Shown one piece after another: positions 49,384-59,054 of a stretch of DNA of 64,000 nt. Position numbers and translations under genes: made by a program. Where the stretch lies: positions 10,986,501 through 11,050,500 of the forward strand of contig OX463820.1 of the NCBI GenBank assembly GCA_949825045.1, in the 5' to 3' direction. The notes under the pieces were generated by a model. It did not search any database, was not told the DNA's origin, and was given only the letters and a program-made list of their open reading frames with translations. How positions within the stretch are numbered: position 1 is the stretch's first letter; every line of letters starts with the position of its first letter. This stretch comes from Argyresthia goedartella. Taxonomy: Eukaryota > Arthropoda > Insecta > Lepidoptera > Argyresthiidae.

Positions 49384-50006
49384 ATAGATACATTAAAACG
49401 AACAGACTCCTTAAGAGAGCTTTTTAAAGAAATTGACATACTAACTGTAGCTAGTCAATTTATTTTCGAAAATATAATGTATGTACGCAAGAACCTTACA
49501 ACATTTTCCAAACTTAGCGATAGCTGTAATGTTATCTTAGAAATAATCACAGACTATGTGCGCCCCGATTTAGACTCGCGAAGGTTAGCAATTCTTTCAA
49601 GGGTCAGTGCATTCTCTACTATAATAAGATACCTCTGGAGATTTTGAAATTGCCATTAGAGCAATTTAAAAAGCATGTTAAAGCGACTTTGTCGAAAAAG
49701 GGATATTACAATGTTCAAGATTACTTAAATGACAGGACTGTATGGGATTAATCTAGCTCAACACAGACCTTGCTGATCATAATTTTGTAACTATTTATTC
49801 CTGCTTATTAATCATAATATAAAAAAAAAAACATATTTGTAACAGTTAAGCACAACCTGTTTTTAAAAGAGATCTAAAAATCAATCTGTGGGAGTTTCTA
49901 CGCCCTCCTCTCCCTCAGTGGTCCAATGTAGAGAAGAGGCAAAAAATGACGTTTGCTAAGTATATGTAAATATCTATAGTAATAAAGTACTTTGACTTTG
50001 ACTTTG
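49384..50006 (+). mobile_element. LINE family A 3' part in unit 1
   Basis: The coding remnant reads KRTDSLRELFKEIDILTVAS, ENIMYVRKNLTTFSKLSDSC. Then come the 3' UTR and TTTGAC tail, ending directly at the MITE C sequence TGTGTAGATAAACTAG. Confidence 0.8.
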
Positions 50007-50158
50007 TGTGTAGATAAACTAGTGTCTGTAACTGTACATAATTAGGCATTAAAACTCTCGAGTGATATTATTATGAAACTCGCCTTCGGCTTGTTTCATA
50101 AACCCACGCTCGAGTATTAATGCCCTCCATTATGTAGCAGTCACATAAACTACTATTA
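50007..50158. mobile_element. MITE C outer arm with nested hairpin (unit 1)
   Basis: GGCATTAAAACTCTCGAG and CTCGAGTATTAATGCC enclose TTATGAAAC..GTTTCATAA, a nested foldback. It ends GTCACATAAACTACTA. Unit 2 has the same at 60503-60652. Confidence 0.8.
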
Positions 50159-50656
50159 TGACTCCGTTCCTTAGAAAGAAAAACGGTTCCATTATATTAT
50201 ACACACTATACGGAACCATATAGACATAGGACCACATACCAAATACACATAGGACAGACACAAAAGTATTATTAAACCGAATTCTGAACCGATTAAGTTG
50301 AAAATTGGTACATATATGTATTTATCTACTCTGATACTATAATGCAAAGATAATAAAAATAGGCCCAAAAAAAAGTTTTATTACGATACAGGTCTTGTAT
50401 GGACACCTATATCATTAAATAACTTTTTAATAATAACGATACACCTATACAACCTCCAGCTAGACCAAGAAGGTTGAACCTCTACTTTAAAAAAAGGTAG
50501 TGCCTCCGCAGCCGGCGCCGGCCGCCGATTCGGCAGGAAAAAAAGAAAGAAACACGCATGCGCAATCAATGTTTGCGCCTTGGCGCCAACATTTTATATT
50601 TAAATTAAACAAAGTTTGGTTTTGTTTGTAAATTAAATTATTTTTTGTGTAAAAAC

Positions 50657-51727
50657 ATGTCTGAAAGCGAGGATAGTGGTAAACGTACACCACCAGTCAT
50701 TCCGGAAGCTGCGTCAAACATGACCATGAACCTGTTACTGGCGAAATCTAGGAGCAACTGTAATAAATGTTACCACGAGTTCATGGAATGGAAAATGAAT
50801 GGTGTGATCTTTCCTCAGGAGTGCCTCAAGGTGGTATTCTCTCTCCTCTTCTATTTTCAGTCTTGATCAACTCTATCTCCGACGTTATCTCTTCTTCGTA
50901 TCATCTGTACGCAGATGATCTCCAAATTTATCGCCACTTTTGCCCCTGCGATGTAGTTTCAACTGTGGAGGCACTGAATGCTGACCTCGAGAATGTGAAA
51001 GACTGTGCCTTATCATACGGGCTGTTGACAAACCCGACTAAATCACAAGCCATGCTTTTAGGAACCAGGCACACGCTTTCCTCTATACAAAAACTGATTG
51101 TTCCCGTGTCATATAATGGCATCACAATAGAGTATACAGATCAGGCGAAAAACCTTGGGGTTATTTTTGGCAACCTGCTGTCTTGGTCTCCATATGTCAG
51201 CGAGGTCAGCAGACGGGTCTTTGCGTCTTTTCACTCCCTCAGGCGTTTGCAGTACTTCTTTCCACGGGAGACCAAAATCACCCGTGCTCAGTCCCTTCTC
51301 CTGCCGCTAATCGACTACGCCGTTGTCTGTTGGGCGAGCGCGAACGAAGATTTACTGAACAAACTCGAACGACTTCAGAATCTTGGGATTCGGTTTATCT
51401 TCGGGTTGCGCATATTCGACCATATTTCTCAATATCGCAAAGAGTTGGGGTGGCTTCCAATACGTCGTCGCGTAGACACTCATATTCTCAATTATCTTTT
51501 CAATATATTGAAAAATCCGCGCTACCCCAGCTACCTTCGAGACCGCTTTAAGTATCTCTTTTCAGGAGATTGGCACCGGAGATCCCACACGGTCTCACTC
51601 TTAGCCACTCCACGGCATAGCACCTCGGCATATGAGCACTCATTCAGGCTGCATGCGGTTCGACTTTGGAACGCACTACCTTGCACTATAAGAGACTGTC
51701 CCACTCTTGTCTCTTTGAAAAACCGGA
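50657..51727 (+). pseudogene. LINE family B, internally deleted, interrupted (unit 1)
   Basis: It starts MSESEDSGKR..LAKSRSNCNK, apparently the N-terminus of ORF1, and about 110 bases on jumps into the RT: SSGVPQGGILSPLLFSV (motif B), YHLYADDLQIYRH (motif C), LGVIFGNLLSWSPYVSEVSR, LPLIDYAVVCWASANEDLLN and AVRLWNALPCTIRDCPTLVS. The reading frame of the RT part is open from 50767. The element is then cut by the BEL/Pao LTR at 51728, and its 3' UTR resumes at 56894. Loss of the ORF1 remainder, endonuclease and RT N-terminus means it cannot move by itself. Confidence 0.82.
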
Positions 51728-52248
51728 TGTTCGATTCCAAATCGATATTCGATCGATGGTTTCGGAATGGCCATTTTGAATTTGACGTTGCTGCCAACCT
51801 AGCAGTTTTTTGACAACTGACAGACGAAAAGCCCTCGCAATGTAACGCGTATTGATTAGGGTATTGAATTTAAATCGCAAGCCATCTGGAATGTATTCGG
51901 GTTCCCCTCAGGATTGTCTATATAGCTGAGTGTGTTGTGGTTCCCCGAACCAGATAAAGTTCGCATTTACGTGGACGATTGTGTTGGAACACTGTGCTCG
52001 TCGAAGCTGGCCTGCCAGTCATACCTGGTTGGCTGAAGAACCTGTCTACCAAGAAGAGCCTAGGGTGCACCCGGGCCTTGCAGAGAGACAGGAGGTTGAC
52101 GGGACCGAAGCACAGACCAGGTTAGATCGACTCCATAATTAAAAGCTCGGTGAATCGCCGACGTTCACACTTCTTGGCATCTGATCGCTACGCTACCTCG
52201 TAGCTGATGGGCCCCTACGAGGTCATTAGGTGCCGAGAAGCCTGAACA
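51728..52248 (+). repeat. 5' LTR of BEL/Pao element
   Basis: It starts TGTTCGATTCC and ends GCCTGAACA, giving the TG..CA ends of an LTR. It lacks 24 bp present in the 3' LTR. Confidence 0.9.
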
Positions 52249-52251
52249 TTT

Positions 52252-52272
52252 TGGTAGCAAGAGCGTGGTTTC
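52252..52272 (+). other. Putative primer-binding site
   Basis: TGGTAGCAAGAGCGTGG lies three bases after the 5' LTR. It begins with TGG, the complement of a tRNA CCA end. Which tRNA is used was not determined. Confidence 0.6.
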
Positions 52273-52863
52273 CTGAGATTTGCAGCCGTCAAGGGCTCCA
52301 GGAACCCACGATTTGGGACTATCAATCTGTAGGTATAGGCGGTTATTAGCTAACTTGGTGTTGTTCCTGTATCCACATAGATTGGTAGTATTGTAAGCTA
52401 TAAGTCTGTTGCTGGTAGTAGACAGACAGATATTACAGTTTTCCCTAAATGACCAGTTGTACTGAGATGTGACTCAGAATAGTAGGTACTCAACTTAGGT
52501 ACATTGTAGGTGAATTGAAATTTGCATTGAAGTACCAGTTAGTCAATCTATTAGTGGTCTAGTAATGCTAATGAATGTTTGGTTAACATAGGTAGTTACA
52601 TCTATTGATAGCAGGCTATTACATTGTTTTCAGTTATAGCAATTTATAACTTGAACTAATATTGACTATCTGTGTGTGTTATAATGATAAAGGGAAACTA
52701 AATTGTATTTACAGAATTTATATAGATATAAAACTCGGTTCCTATTGTTTAAGGAAAACAGCATTGTTTAAGTTGTGGTTTAGGGTTCCCTCGTTTGGGT
52801 TATAGACTGGAGGGTCCAATAAAATTGAGTTACTGCAAATTGTGAGTAAGTATCGTTCCGATC

Positions 52864-54795
52864 ATGTCGTTATCTGAAATCCAGAAGGGTGTTTCTAAGG
52901 AACTCAGATGGTTTTCCTCCGCACACGGTCTGATAGACCGTTTAGATAGGCATGATGTGGTATTGGAGCGGTCTATGGACGTTAAGGAACGTTACAATAG
53001 GGTGCTCGAATTGTCCGCGCAGGCGGAATCAGTTGATGGTTGCGCACCTGACAGGCTGTCACGGTTGCTAGGGGATGTCGACCAATGTATGGAGATGGCA
53101 GCTGCTATCACGCAGAAGGCTGCGGACATACGTAGACAGCGCGAGTCCAGCCATGGTGGTGACATTGAAGCACCTCTGCCGCTTCAGGGTTCGGGGTCCA
53201 GGTTACCTGCCATAACTATGCCTACTTTTGACGGAGTGTCCGGTGAATGGATGAGCTTCATCAATCTGCTCGACAGTTTGGTGCACATGCGATCGGACAT
53301 TACCAAGTCTGTCAAGATGGCTCAGCTGGTGGCAGCATTGAGGGGTGAGCCTAGGGAGCTGGTCGCTCATTTGACAGTTACGGAGGGTAACTATGAAACG
53401 GCCAGACAATTGTTGGTCAGACGTTACCATAACAAACGGAGGTTGGCCGATGCCCAACTGAACCGTTTGTTTGGTATCCCGGTTGTGAACAAGGTCGGGG
53501 CCATACAGACGGAGGTTTTGAACCCATTGTTGTCCGTCACCAAGGCTCTAGAGAATCTTGGACTTCCGGTTGGTGAATGGTCGTACCTACTGTTGTACAT
53601 TGTACTTTCCCGCCTACCCGCTGACGTGCAGACTCGTTTCGAACAGTCTCACGGGAGGTCGGCCGAGGACCTGCCCGCCTTCTCCGACTTGGTCGGATTC
53701 TTGGAAGAGGAGGCTCGACGGGCAGAGAATTTGGGGTTGACGGTCACCCATCCTTCGGAGCCACAGAGAGCTGCCGGGAGCGCTGTGAGTAGGGGCCCTC
53801 CGACGAGGAAGGACCGCACCAACCGGCAGTCGTATGGGACTGTGAGTGCATTGACCCCACATAGTGAGACCTGCCCATGTTGTAGGCAGATTGGCCATGC
53901 TGTGGCCAATTGCAATAAGTTCGGGGAACTTAGGGTTGAGGGACGGCGCCGGATGGCCAAGCAGCGGAGCTGGTGTTTCCTGTGCCTCGGGCCACACATG
54001 GCTAGGGACTGCACGCGCACAAAATTGTGCGGATATTGTGGTGGGGCCCACAACAATCTGTTGTGCATGAACCGGTCCGGCCAACAGCCTCCACAGGGCC
54101 GTATCCAGGGTGACACGGCATGGGGCCCTGAGAATTCGTTTGCGACTCGGAGCGCAACTCAGGGGCCAATGTCCCCACGTGCACAGGGCGGTACTAGGGT
54201 GCAGGGCCGCACTCAGGGTCATCACATGGGGGGCCCTGAGTTTTCGGTTGCGACTCAGCATCCGACTCAGCGGGCAATGGGGCCACAAGCACGCAGCCAC
54301 CCAGGGGTGCAGGGCCGCACTCAGGGTCATCACATGGGGGGCCCTGAGTTTTCGGTTGCGACTCAGCATCTGACTCAACGGGCAATGGGGCCACAAGCAC
54401 GCAGCCACCCAGGGGTGCAGGGCCGCACTCAGGGTCATCACATGGGGGGCCCTGAGTTTTCGGTTGCGACTCAGCATCCGACTCAGCGGGACATTGGGTG
54501 TGTTCAGCGGGCCGTAACGGGCGGGTGGCATGGGACACCTTCGAGCTATGCGGGTGCGGTTCGGACGCCGCCTCAGTTGTCGCTCCGCTCGTTGCCTCGT
54601 CCTCGTCGGTCGCATGTGATGTCCCCCCCGCTCATGGAGCGGCCACGGTTGAATTCACGCCCACCCCCCTTCGGGGGGCGTCGTAGGGTGGCAATGGAAC
54701 CGGCGCGTGGGCCATTTGTACAATGGGACCCTCTGGCGTATAGCTGCATACCTGATCGGTTACAGGCACAGTGGGGCCCCGGGGGTCCTCGCTAG
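52864..54795 (+). CDS. BEL/Pao Gag-like polyprotein
   Basis: The 643-residue frame from the first ATG carries the BEL gag block LPAITMPTFDGVSGEW (114-129), then a long helical region (to about 290). Three zinc knuckles follow: C337/C340/H345/C350, C371/C374/H378/C383 and C389/C392/H396/C401. A Gly/Gln-rich region has three 36-residue repeats (about 446-553) and ends with a Pro/Arg-rich tail. By family knowledge Gag forms the particle that packages the RNA. The frame ends at TAG 54793-54795, and the same frame continues open into pol. It is preceded by a 615-bp leader. Confidence 0.9.
   Translation: MSLSEIQKGVSKELRWFSSAHGLIDRLDRHDVVLERSMDVKERYNRVLELSAQAESVDGCAPDRLSRLLGDVDQCMEMAAAITQKAADIRRQRESSHGGDIEAPLPLQGSGSRLPAITMPTFDGVSGEWMSFINLLDSLVHMRSDITKSVKMAQLVAALRGEPRELVAHLTVTEGNYETARQLLVRRYHNKRRLADAQLNRLFGIPVVNKVGAIQTEVLNPLLSVTKALENLGLPVGEWSYLLLYIVLSRLPADVQTRFEQSHGRSAEDLPAFSDLVGFLEEEARRAENLGLTVTHPSEPQRAAGSAVSRGPPTRKDRTNRQSYGTVSALTPHSETCPCCRQIGHAVANCNKFGELRVEGRRRMAKQRSWCFLCLGPHMARDCTRTKLCGYCGGAHNNLLCMNRSGQQPPQGRIQGDTAWGPENSFATRSATQGPMSPRAQGGTRVQGRTQGHHMGGPEFSVATQHPTQRAMGPQARSHPGVQGRTQGHHMGGPEFSVATQHLTQRAMGPQARSHPGVQGRTQGHHMGGPEFSVATQHPTQRDIGCVQRAVTGGWHGTPSSYAGAVRTPPQLSLRSLPRPRRSHVMSPPLMERPRLNSRPPPFGGRRRVAMEPARGPFVQWDPLAYSCIPDRLQAQWGPGGPR
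54199..54522 (+). repeat. Three 108-bp tandem repeats within gag
   Basis: Copies start at 54199, 54307 and 54415 with GTGCAGGGCCGCACTCAGGG. Each is 36 codons (QGRTQGHHMGGPEFSVATQH then TQRAMGPQA). The copies differ by very few bases. Confidence 0.92.
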
Positions 54796-56316
54796 GAATT
54801 TGCGGCCCAACCATTGGTTGCCCCCCAACCGGAGACGGTGGTGTTACCGATCGCCTCTGTGCTTGTTTGGGATTTGGCGGGCAACCCAACATACGTTCGC
54901 GCCCTATTAGATTCTGGAGCTCAGGGCTGCATTGTATCGAATGATTTAGCAAAATGGTTGGGCCTCATAAATAATGTATCGCTGCCGAGGAAATTGATCC
55001 CTGCTGGGGATTACAGGGCAACCCTTCACGGGTTTTGTGATGCCTCTGAACGAGGGTTTGCGGCATCGGTTTATTTGCGAACCGTCACCTCCACCGGGGA
55101 GGTCGACGTGCGTTTGGTTTTGGCAAAAAGCAAGGTAGCGCCTATTCGGACAAGGATGACGATTCCAAAACTGGAACTGTCCGGGGCTGCTCTTTTGACC
55201 AAACTTTTGAATCACACTCTAACAGTGTTGCGTGGGTCAGTGGTTTTGGAGGATACGGTGTACGCGTGGACGGACAGCCAGATTATTTTGTGCTGGCTGA
55301 AGGCTTCGGTCCATAACTTAGAGGTTTTTGTTGCGAACCGTGTCTCCCAGATTGTGTCGTCTGAGGTCCCACTGACCTGGAGACATGTACCAGGAGAATT
55401 GAACCCGTCTGATTGTGCATTCAGGGGATGTCGGGCTCCTGAACTCGTTAGACACCATTTGTGGTGGGGACCACCCTGGCTTGCCAAGAGAGAATCGGAC
55501 TGGCCCCACAGCTCCACCAAGGCGGTACACCTCGAGCTCGTTGCTGATCTCTCGACAGAGGCTTTCATTGCTTGTTTGGATAGGTTTGTTTCTCGAAGGG
55601 GACTTCCAACTTTGATCCGCTCTGATAACGGCACTAACTACATCGGTGCGGAACGATACTTACGAGAGATAGTCAACCTTTTGAATGTAAATAAAGTGGA
55701 TATTGGAACGGCCCTCTCCCGTCGGGGTATACAGTGGACCTTCAGCCCACCGATTTGCCCCCACTGGGGTGGGATTTTTGAGGCCGTAGTTAAGTCAGCT
55801 AAGACGCACTTGGGGCGTATAGTAGGTCAGACCGCGCTGACTTTTGAGGAGCTCGCGACATTGTTTTGTAAGATCGAGGCCGTTCTCAATTCGCGACCGT
55901 TGTGTCCGCTCAGCTCGGATCCAAATGACCTGGAGGCTCTGACCCCAGGCCATTTCTTGATAGGACAGCCACTTAACGCGTTGCCCGAGCACCCCTTCGA
56001 GGGAGTGAAATTGTATCGGTTGTCAAGGTATCAGATGTTGCAGCAGTTTACTCAGAATTTCTGGAAGCGTTGGTCGCTCGAGTATCTGCATATCTTACAA
56101 CAGCGCCTTAAGTGGACTGACAAAACCAGCCCCCCTAGTGTTGGTGACCTCGTTCTGGTTAAGGATGCTAACCTACCGCCACTACGTTGGCGCAGGGGGC
56201 GCATTGTTAACTTGTTCCCTGGCAAGGACGGGACCCCCCGGTATGCAGAGGTTCTAGTAGGAGGCTCGGTTCTAAAACGAGCGGTAGCAACGTTGTATCG
56301 GCTGCCCGTAGATTAG
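54796..56316 (+). CDS. BEL/Pao Pol remnant: protease, RNase H, integrase, no RT
   Basis: The frame is the same as gag and opens right after the amber codon. Residue numbers count from the TTG at 54814. Protease start LLDSGAQGCIVSNDLAKWLG has the catalytic DSGA (33-36). By about residue 65 it jumps to RNase H (HGFCDASERGFAASVYL, D76; E121; WTDSQ, D154). At about 230-234 it jumps again into the integrase after its first catalytic Asp: TKAVHLELVADLSTEAF, SDNGTN (270-275) and GGIFEAVVKSAK (E323). The C-terminal BEL region GDLVLVKDANLPPLRWRRG follows. The rest of the protease, the RT and the integrase N-terminus are missing, yet 500 codons stay open. Confidence 0.88.
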   Translation, partial: EFAAQPLVAPQPETVVLPIASVLVWDLAGNPTYVRALLDSGAQGCIVSNDLAKWLGLINNVSLPRKLIPAGDYRATLHGFCDASERGFAASVYLRTVTSTGEVDVRLVLAKSKVAPIRTRMTIPKLELSGAALLTKLLNHTLTVLRGSVVLEDTVYAWTDSQIILCWLKASVHNLEVFVANRVSQIVSSEVPLTWRHVPGELNPSDCAFRGCRAPELVRHHLWWGPPWLAKRESDWPHSSTKAVHLELVADLSTEAFIACLDRFVSRRGLPTLIRSDNGTNYIGAERYLREIVNLLNVNKVDIGTALSRRGIQWTFSPPICPHWGGIFEAVVKSAKTHLGRIVGQTALTFEELATLFCKIEAVLNSRPLCPLSSDPNDLEALTPGHFLIGQPLNALPEHPFEGVKLYRLSRYQMLQQFTQNFWKRWSLEYLHILQQRLKWTDKTSPPSVGDLVLVKDANLPPLRWRRGRIVNLFPGKDGTPRYAEVLVGGSVLKRAVATLYRLPVD

Positions 56317-56317
56317 G

Positions 56318-56337
56318 GGACAGGTGGGTGCCTGTCC
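56318..56337 (+). repeat. Short inverted repeat before 3' LTR
   Basis: GGACAGG and CCTGTCC are separated by six bases, 11 bases before the 3' LTR, in a purine-rich region where the polypurine tract should be. Confidence 0.6.
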
Positions 56338-56348
56338 GGGCGGGTGAT

Positions 56349-56893
56349 TGTTCGATTCCAAGTCGATATTCGATCGATGGTTTCGGAACGGCCATTTTGA
56401 ATTTGACGTTGCTGCCAACCTAGCAGTTTTTTGACAACTGACAGACGAAAAGCCCTCGCAATGTAACGCGTATTGATTAGGGTATTGAATTTAAATCGCA
56501 AGCCATCTGGAATGTATTCGGGTTCCCCTCAGGATTGTCTATATAGCTGAGTGTGTTGTGGTTCCCCGAACCAGATAAAGTTCGCATTTACGTGGACGAT
56601 TGGTTTTTCCCACGTAACATAACCTGTGTTGGAACACTGTGCTCGTCGAAGCTGGCCTGCCAGTCATAGCTGGTTGGCTGAAGAACCTGTCTACCAAGAA
56701 GAGCCTAGGGTGCACCCGGGCCTTGCAGAGAGACAGGAGGTTGACGGGACCGAAGCACAGACCAGGTTAGATCGACTCCATAATTAAAAGCTCGGTGAAT
56801 CGCCGACGTTCACACTTCTTGGCATCTGATCGCTACGCTACCTCGTAGCTGATGGGCCCCTACGAGGTCATTAGGTGCCGAGAAGCCTGAACA
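56349..56893 (+). repeat. 3' LTR of BEL/Pao element
   Basis: It starts TGTTCGATTCC and ends GCCTGAACA. It contains a 24-bp segment (starts GGTTTTTCCCACGTAAC, near 56602) that is absent from the 5' LTR. Confidence 0.9.
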
Positions 56894-57177
56894 TATAGTA
56901 TGTTAATCATTATAATATATAAACTATATCTGCAGGTATATGTATGTATTGTATTTAGTAGTCTGGTATTTAAGAATTTTATTTTAATATAGATTAGATA
57001 TTAGGTATTGTACACTGCCTACCCTTTCATCATACATTTCCCTTTTATGCCTTGGTTTGCTGGAAGAAACTCTTTTTAGAGAAAAGCTCGCCTTTGTACA
57101 TATGATTTCTCCTAATGTAACCTTTTAAATTTAATATGTGTGTGTGCAATAAACAATTATGAAATTATGAAAATGAA
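56894..57177 (+). mobile_element. LINE family B 3' UTR (unit 1, after BEL)
   Basis: It is the continuation of the LINE B copy cut at 51727. The hairpin CTCTTTTTAGAG is at 57070-57081, then GCTCGCCTTTGTACATATG and the ATGAAA-rich tail. Confidence 0.85.
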
Positions 57178-57446
57178 ATGAATAAAAATGCTACATCATT
57201 TTCTGAAAATGTGTTGTTAGCGTACTTTCAAGAGTTATCTGAAAAATATAAAGTGTCAAGTATGTGGGTTAAATACTCCATGATTAAAAGTACACTCAGT
57301 ATTTACAACGAAGTTGACATCACTAAATATAGCAAGCTGATTGCATTTTTGAAACTAAACTCACAAGGATATAAGGGAAAAATCCAAGACTTTTACAGCA
57401 GAGCAGATAAATAAGTTCTTAAATGAAGCCCCAGACACATTATATC
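57178..57446 (+). pseudogene. Truncated tyrosine-recombinase-like ORF (unit 1)
   Basis: The frame MNKNATSFSENVLLAYFQEL, KYKVSSMWVKYSMIKSTLSI, ITKYSKLIAFLK resembles the N-terminal core-binding region of insect tyrosine-recombinase proteins (Crypton/DIRS-type integrases). A one-base shift near 57388 then opens INKFLNEAPDTLYL, the usual start of the catalytic domain. The unit boundary cuts the ORF there, so the catalytic Arg-His-Arg-Tyr residues are absent. Family assignment is from remembered sequence patterns, so it is moderate. Confidence 0.55.
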
Positions 57447-58614
57447 TCTTTTTACTGGCTTTTTACAATGTTTACCATTGTAAACCCAGTAAAAACCTCA
57501 CTCTTCAAGGCACACTCTCCATCAATCTACACGTGCTAGTCACAATCTAGTCCTACCGGTCTTAATGCAGTGGATCACTCTTCGTGAACAGCGACCGAAG
57601 GGTTGGTAATGTGTTATATTATTGATGAAATGCAATAGACCCTCGGGGAATGCGGAAAATTAGGGAGACAATAGCCGTTTTTATTGGGTCAATATAATTT
57701 TGCTGTTGTTCACCATTGACAGTAAAAGGTCCTTTCAATGGTGGCTGAGAGTGACATATATACTTGTAGATTTAAAATGCAGTAAAATATCTCAATATAT
57801 GCAATAGTGGCCATATATGGCCAAATGACAGCGTCTACATATATTTTTTAATTTATCACTCTACGATCTTTACATTTTAGAGCTCCATATAGAGGTTTTA
57901 TGATACGTGTGTAGATAAAATATTTTTTACAGTTTTTCAAACATTTGGGGTTGTTTTCTTTTTGCCTATTTTCTTAAATGTTTTTTTAACCAACATTTCA
58001 GAATTATGAAAAAAGTATATTTGAAGTCCTTGCAAAAAGCCCTTTAATTTGACATTTAACAAGATACATTTTCGTTTTATATATTTTTCACGATTGACAC
58101 CCCAAAAGTGTCCCCTAAATTCAAAATGTATTTTTGTTCGAGTTCGGATCTTATAAATACATAAGTGCACGAATTTTTTACTTAATCTGTCCAATCTTCG
58201 GTCGAACAGACGGATAGACCCACGAGTGATCCAATAATGATGCCGTTTTTCCTTTTACCCTACGAAACCTTAAAAAAGAACAAAAATAATTTTTACAAGA
58301 GGGAAAACCTTTTCCTAAACAAAAAGAGCCACAGACCTTTAAAATTATTTCGTCACAGGAGGGTATCCCACCGCCGCAAATTGCCTCTTAATTAACTCGG
58401 ATTTAGTGTGTTCAAACTTTAGATACACATTAAAACAGTCAAGTACCGAATTGCGGTAATCGGAAATCGATGACCGCGGGTTTAAAAGCTCTGTTATGGA
58501 ATCTCCCCGTGAATATTTCAGATTGCATTTACGTCATAGCCATACTACATTGTTATCAGTGACCTTTCAGCAAGCTCAAGTTTTAATTAATTTGTCCTGA
58601 TTTCAATACAGCTT

Positions 58615-59054
58615 TTAGTAGTTCATGTGACTGATACATAATGGAGGGCATTAAAACTCGAGAGTGGGTTCATAATAATCGAGAGTTTTAATGACTAATT
58701 ATGTACAGTTGCATACAGTAGTTTGTCTAAACACATATCATAAGCTCTCTTTGATGTGTTCAGGAACCACATGTTCGACCGGCATTGTGGCATTGATAAT
58801 TGCTCTGCACTTGTTGCACTTAGCTTGTTCAGTAGTACCAACTTCACAGACAAACTAGCGGCGGCACGCAGGCGGGCTTCGGCGTTCGAAATTTGAATGT
58901 CATAATTTGTCGAAAATAGATACATTATGGTCATAATGTATCAATATTCAGATAACAAATGAGTTTTTACCAAGTAGTTATAACATTATGCTGGTCGTAA
59001 CGGGCGGTTTTTGGACGCAGTAAAGAGGGTTTATGATACGTGTGTACATAAACT
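58615..59054. mobile_element. MITE C, full copy in unit 2
   Basis: It has the outer arm with AGTAGTTCATGTGACTGATA, inner repeat TTTGTCTAAACACATATCA near 58725 and inverted partner TTTATGTACACACGTATCAT ending 59054. The minus-strand frame 58934-58695 gives DIQISNAEARLRAAASLSVK, then is shifted. Confidence 0.78.

Larger units (their letters stand above)
51728..56893 (+). mobile_element. BEL/Pao-type LTR retrotransposon, non-autonomous
   Basis: The 521-bp 5' LTR and 545-bp 3' LTR differ by about three substitutions and one 24-bp indel. Between them are a primer-binding site, gag and a pol without RT. The flanks show no target duplication. The host sequence is the 3' end of LINE B in tandem unit 1. 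High LTR similarity argues for a young insertion, and the internal deletions argue that enzymes came from another copy. Confidence 0.9.
47917..57448 (+). repeat. Tandem array unit 1 (with BEL/Pao insertion)
   Basis: The unit starts TTTTTACTGGCTTTTTACAA and ends in the truncated tyrosine-recombinase frame. Compared with unit 2 it lacks about 970 bp after 49383 and contains the 5166-bp LTR element at 51728-56893. It has a few point differences over long stretches, such as GACAGACACAAAAG against GACAACAACAAAAG. Confidence 0.9.

Noticed and set aside
53614..54615. 333-codon minus-strand ORF opposite BEL gag
   Set aside because: Its repetitive, Pro/Arg/Leu-rich sequence mirrors the GC-rich gag repeats on the other strand. 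No independent evidence of coding.
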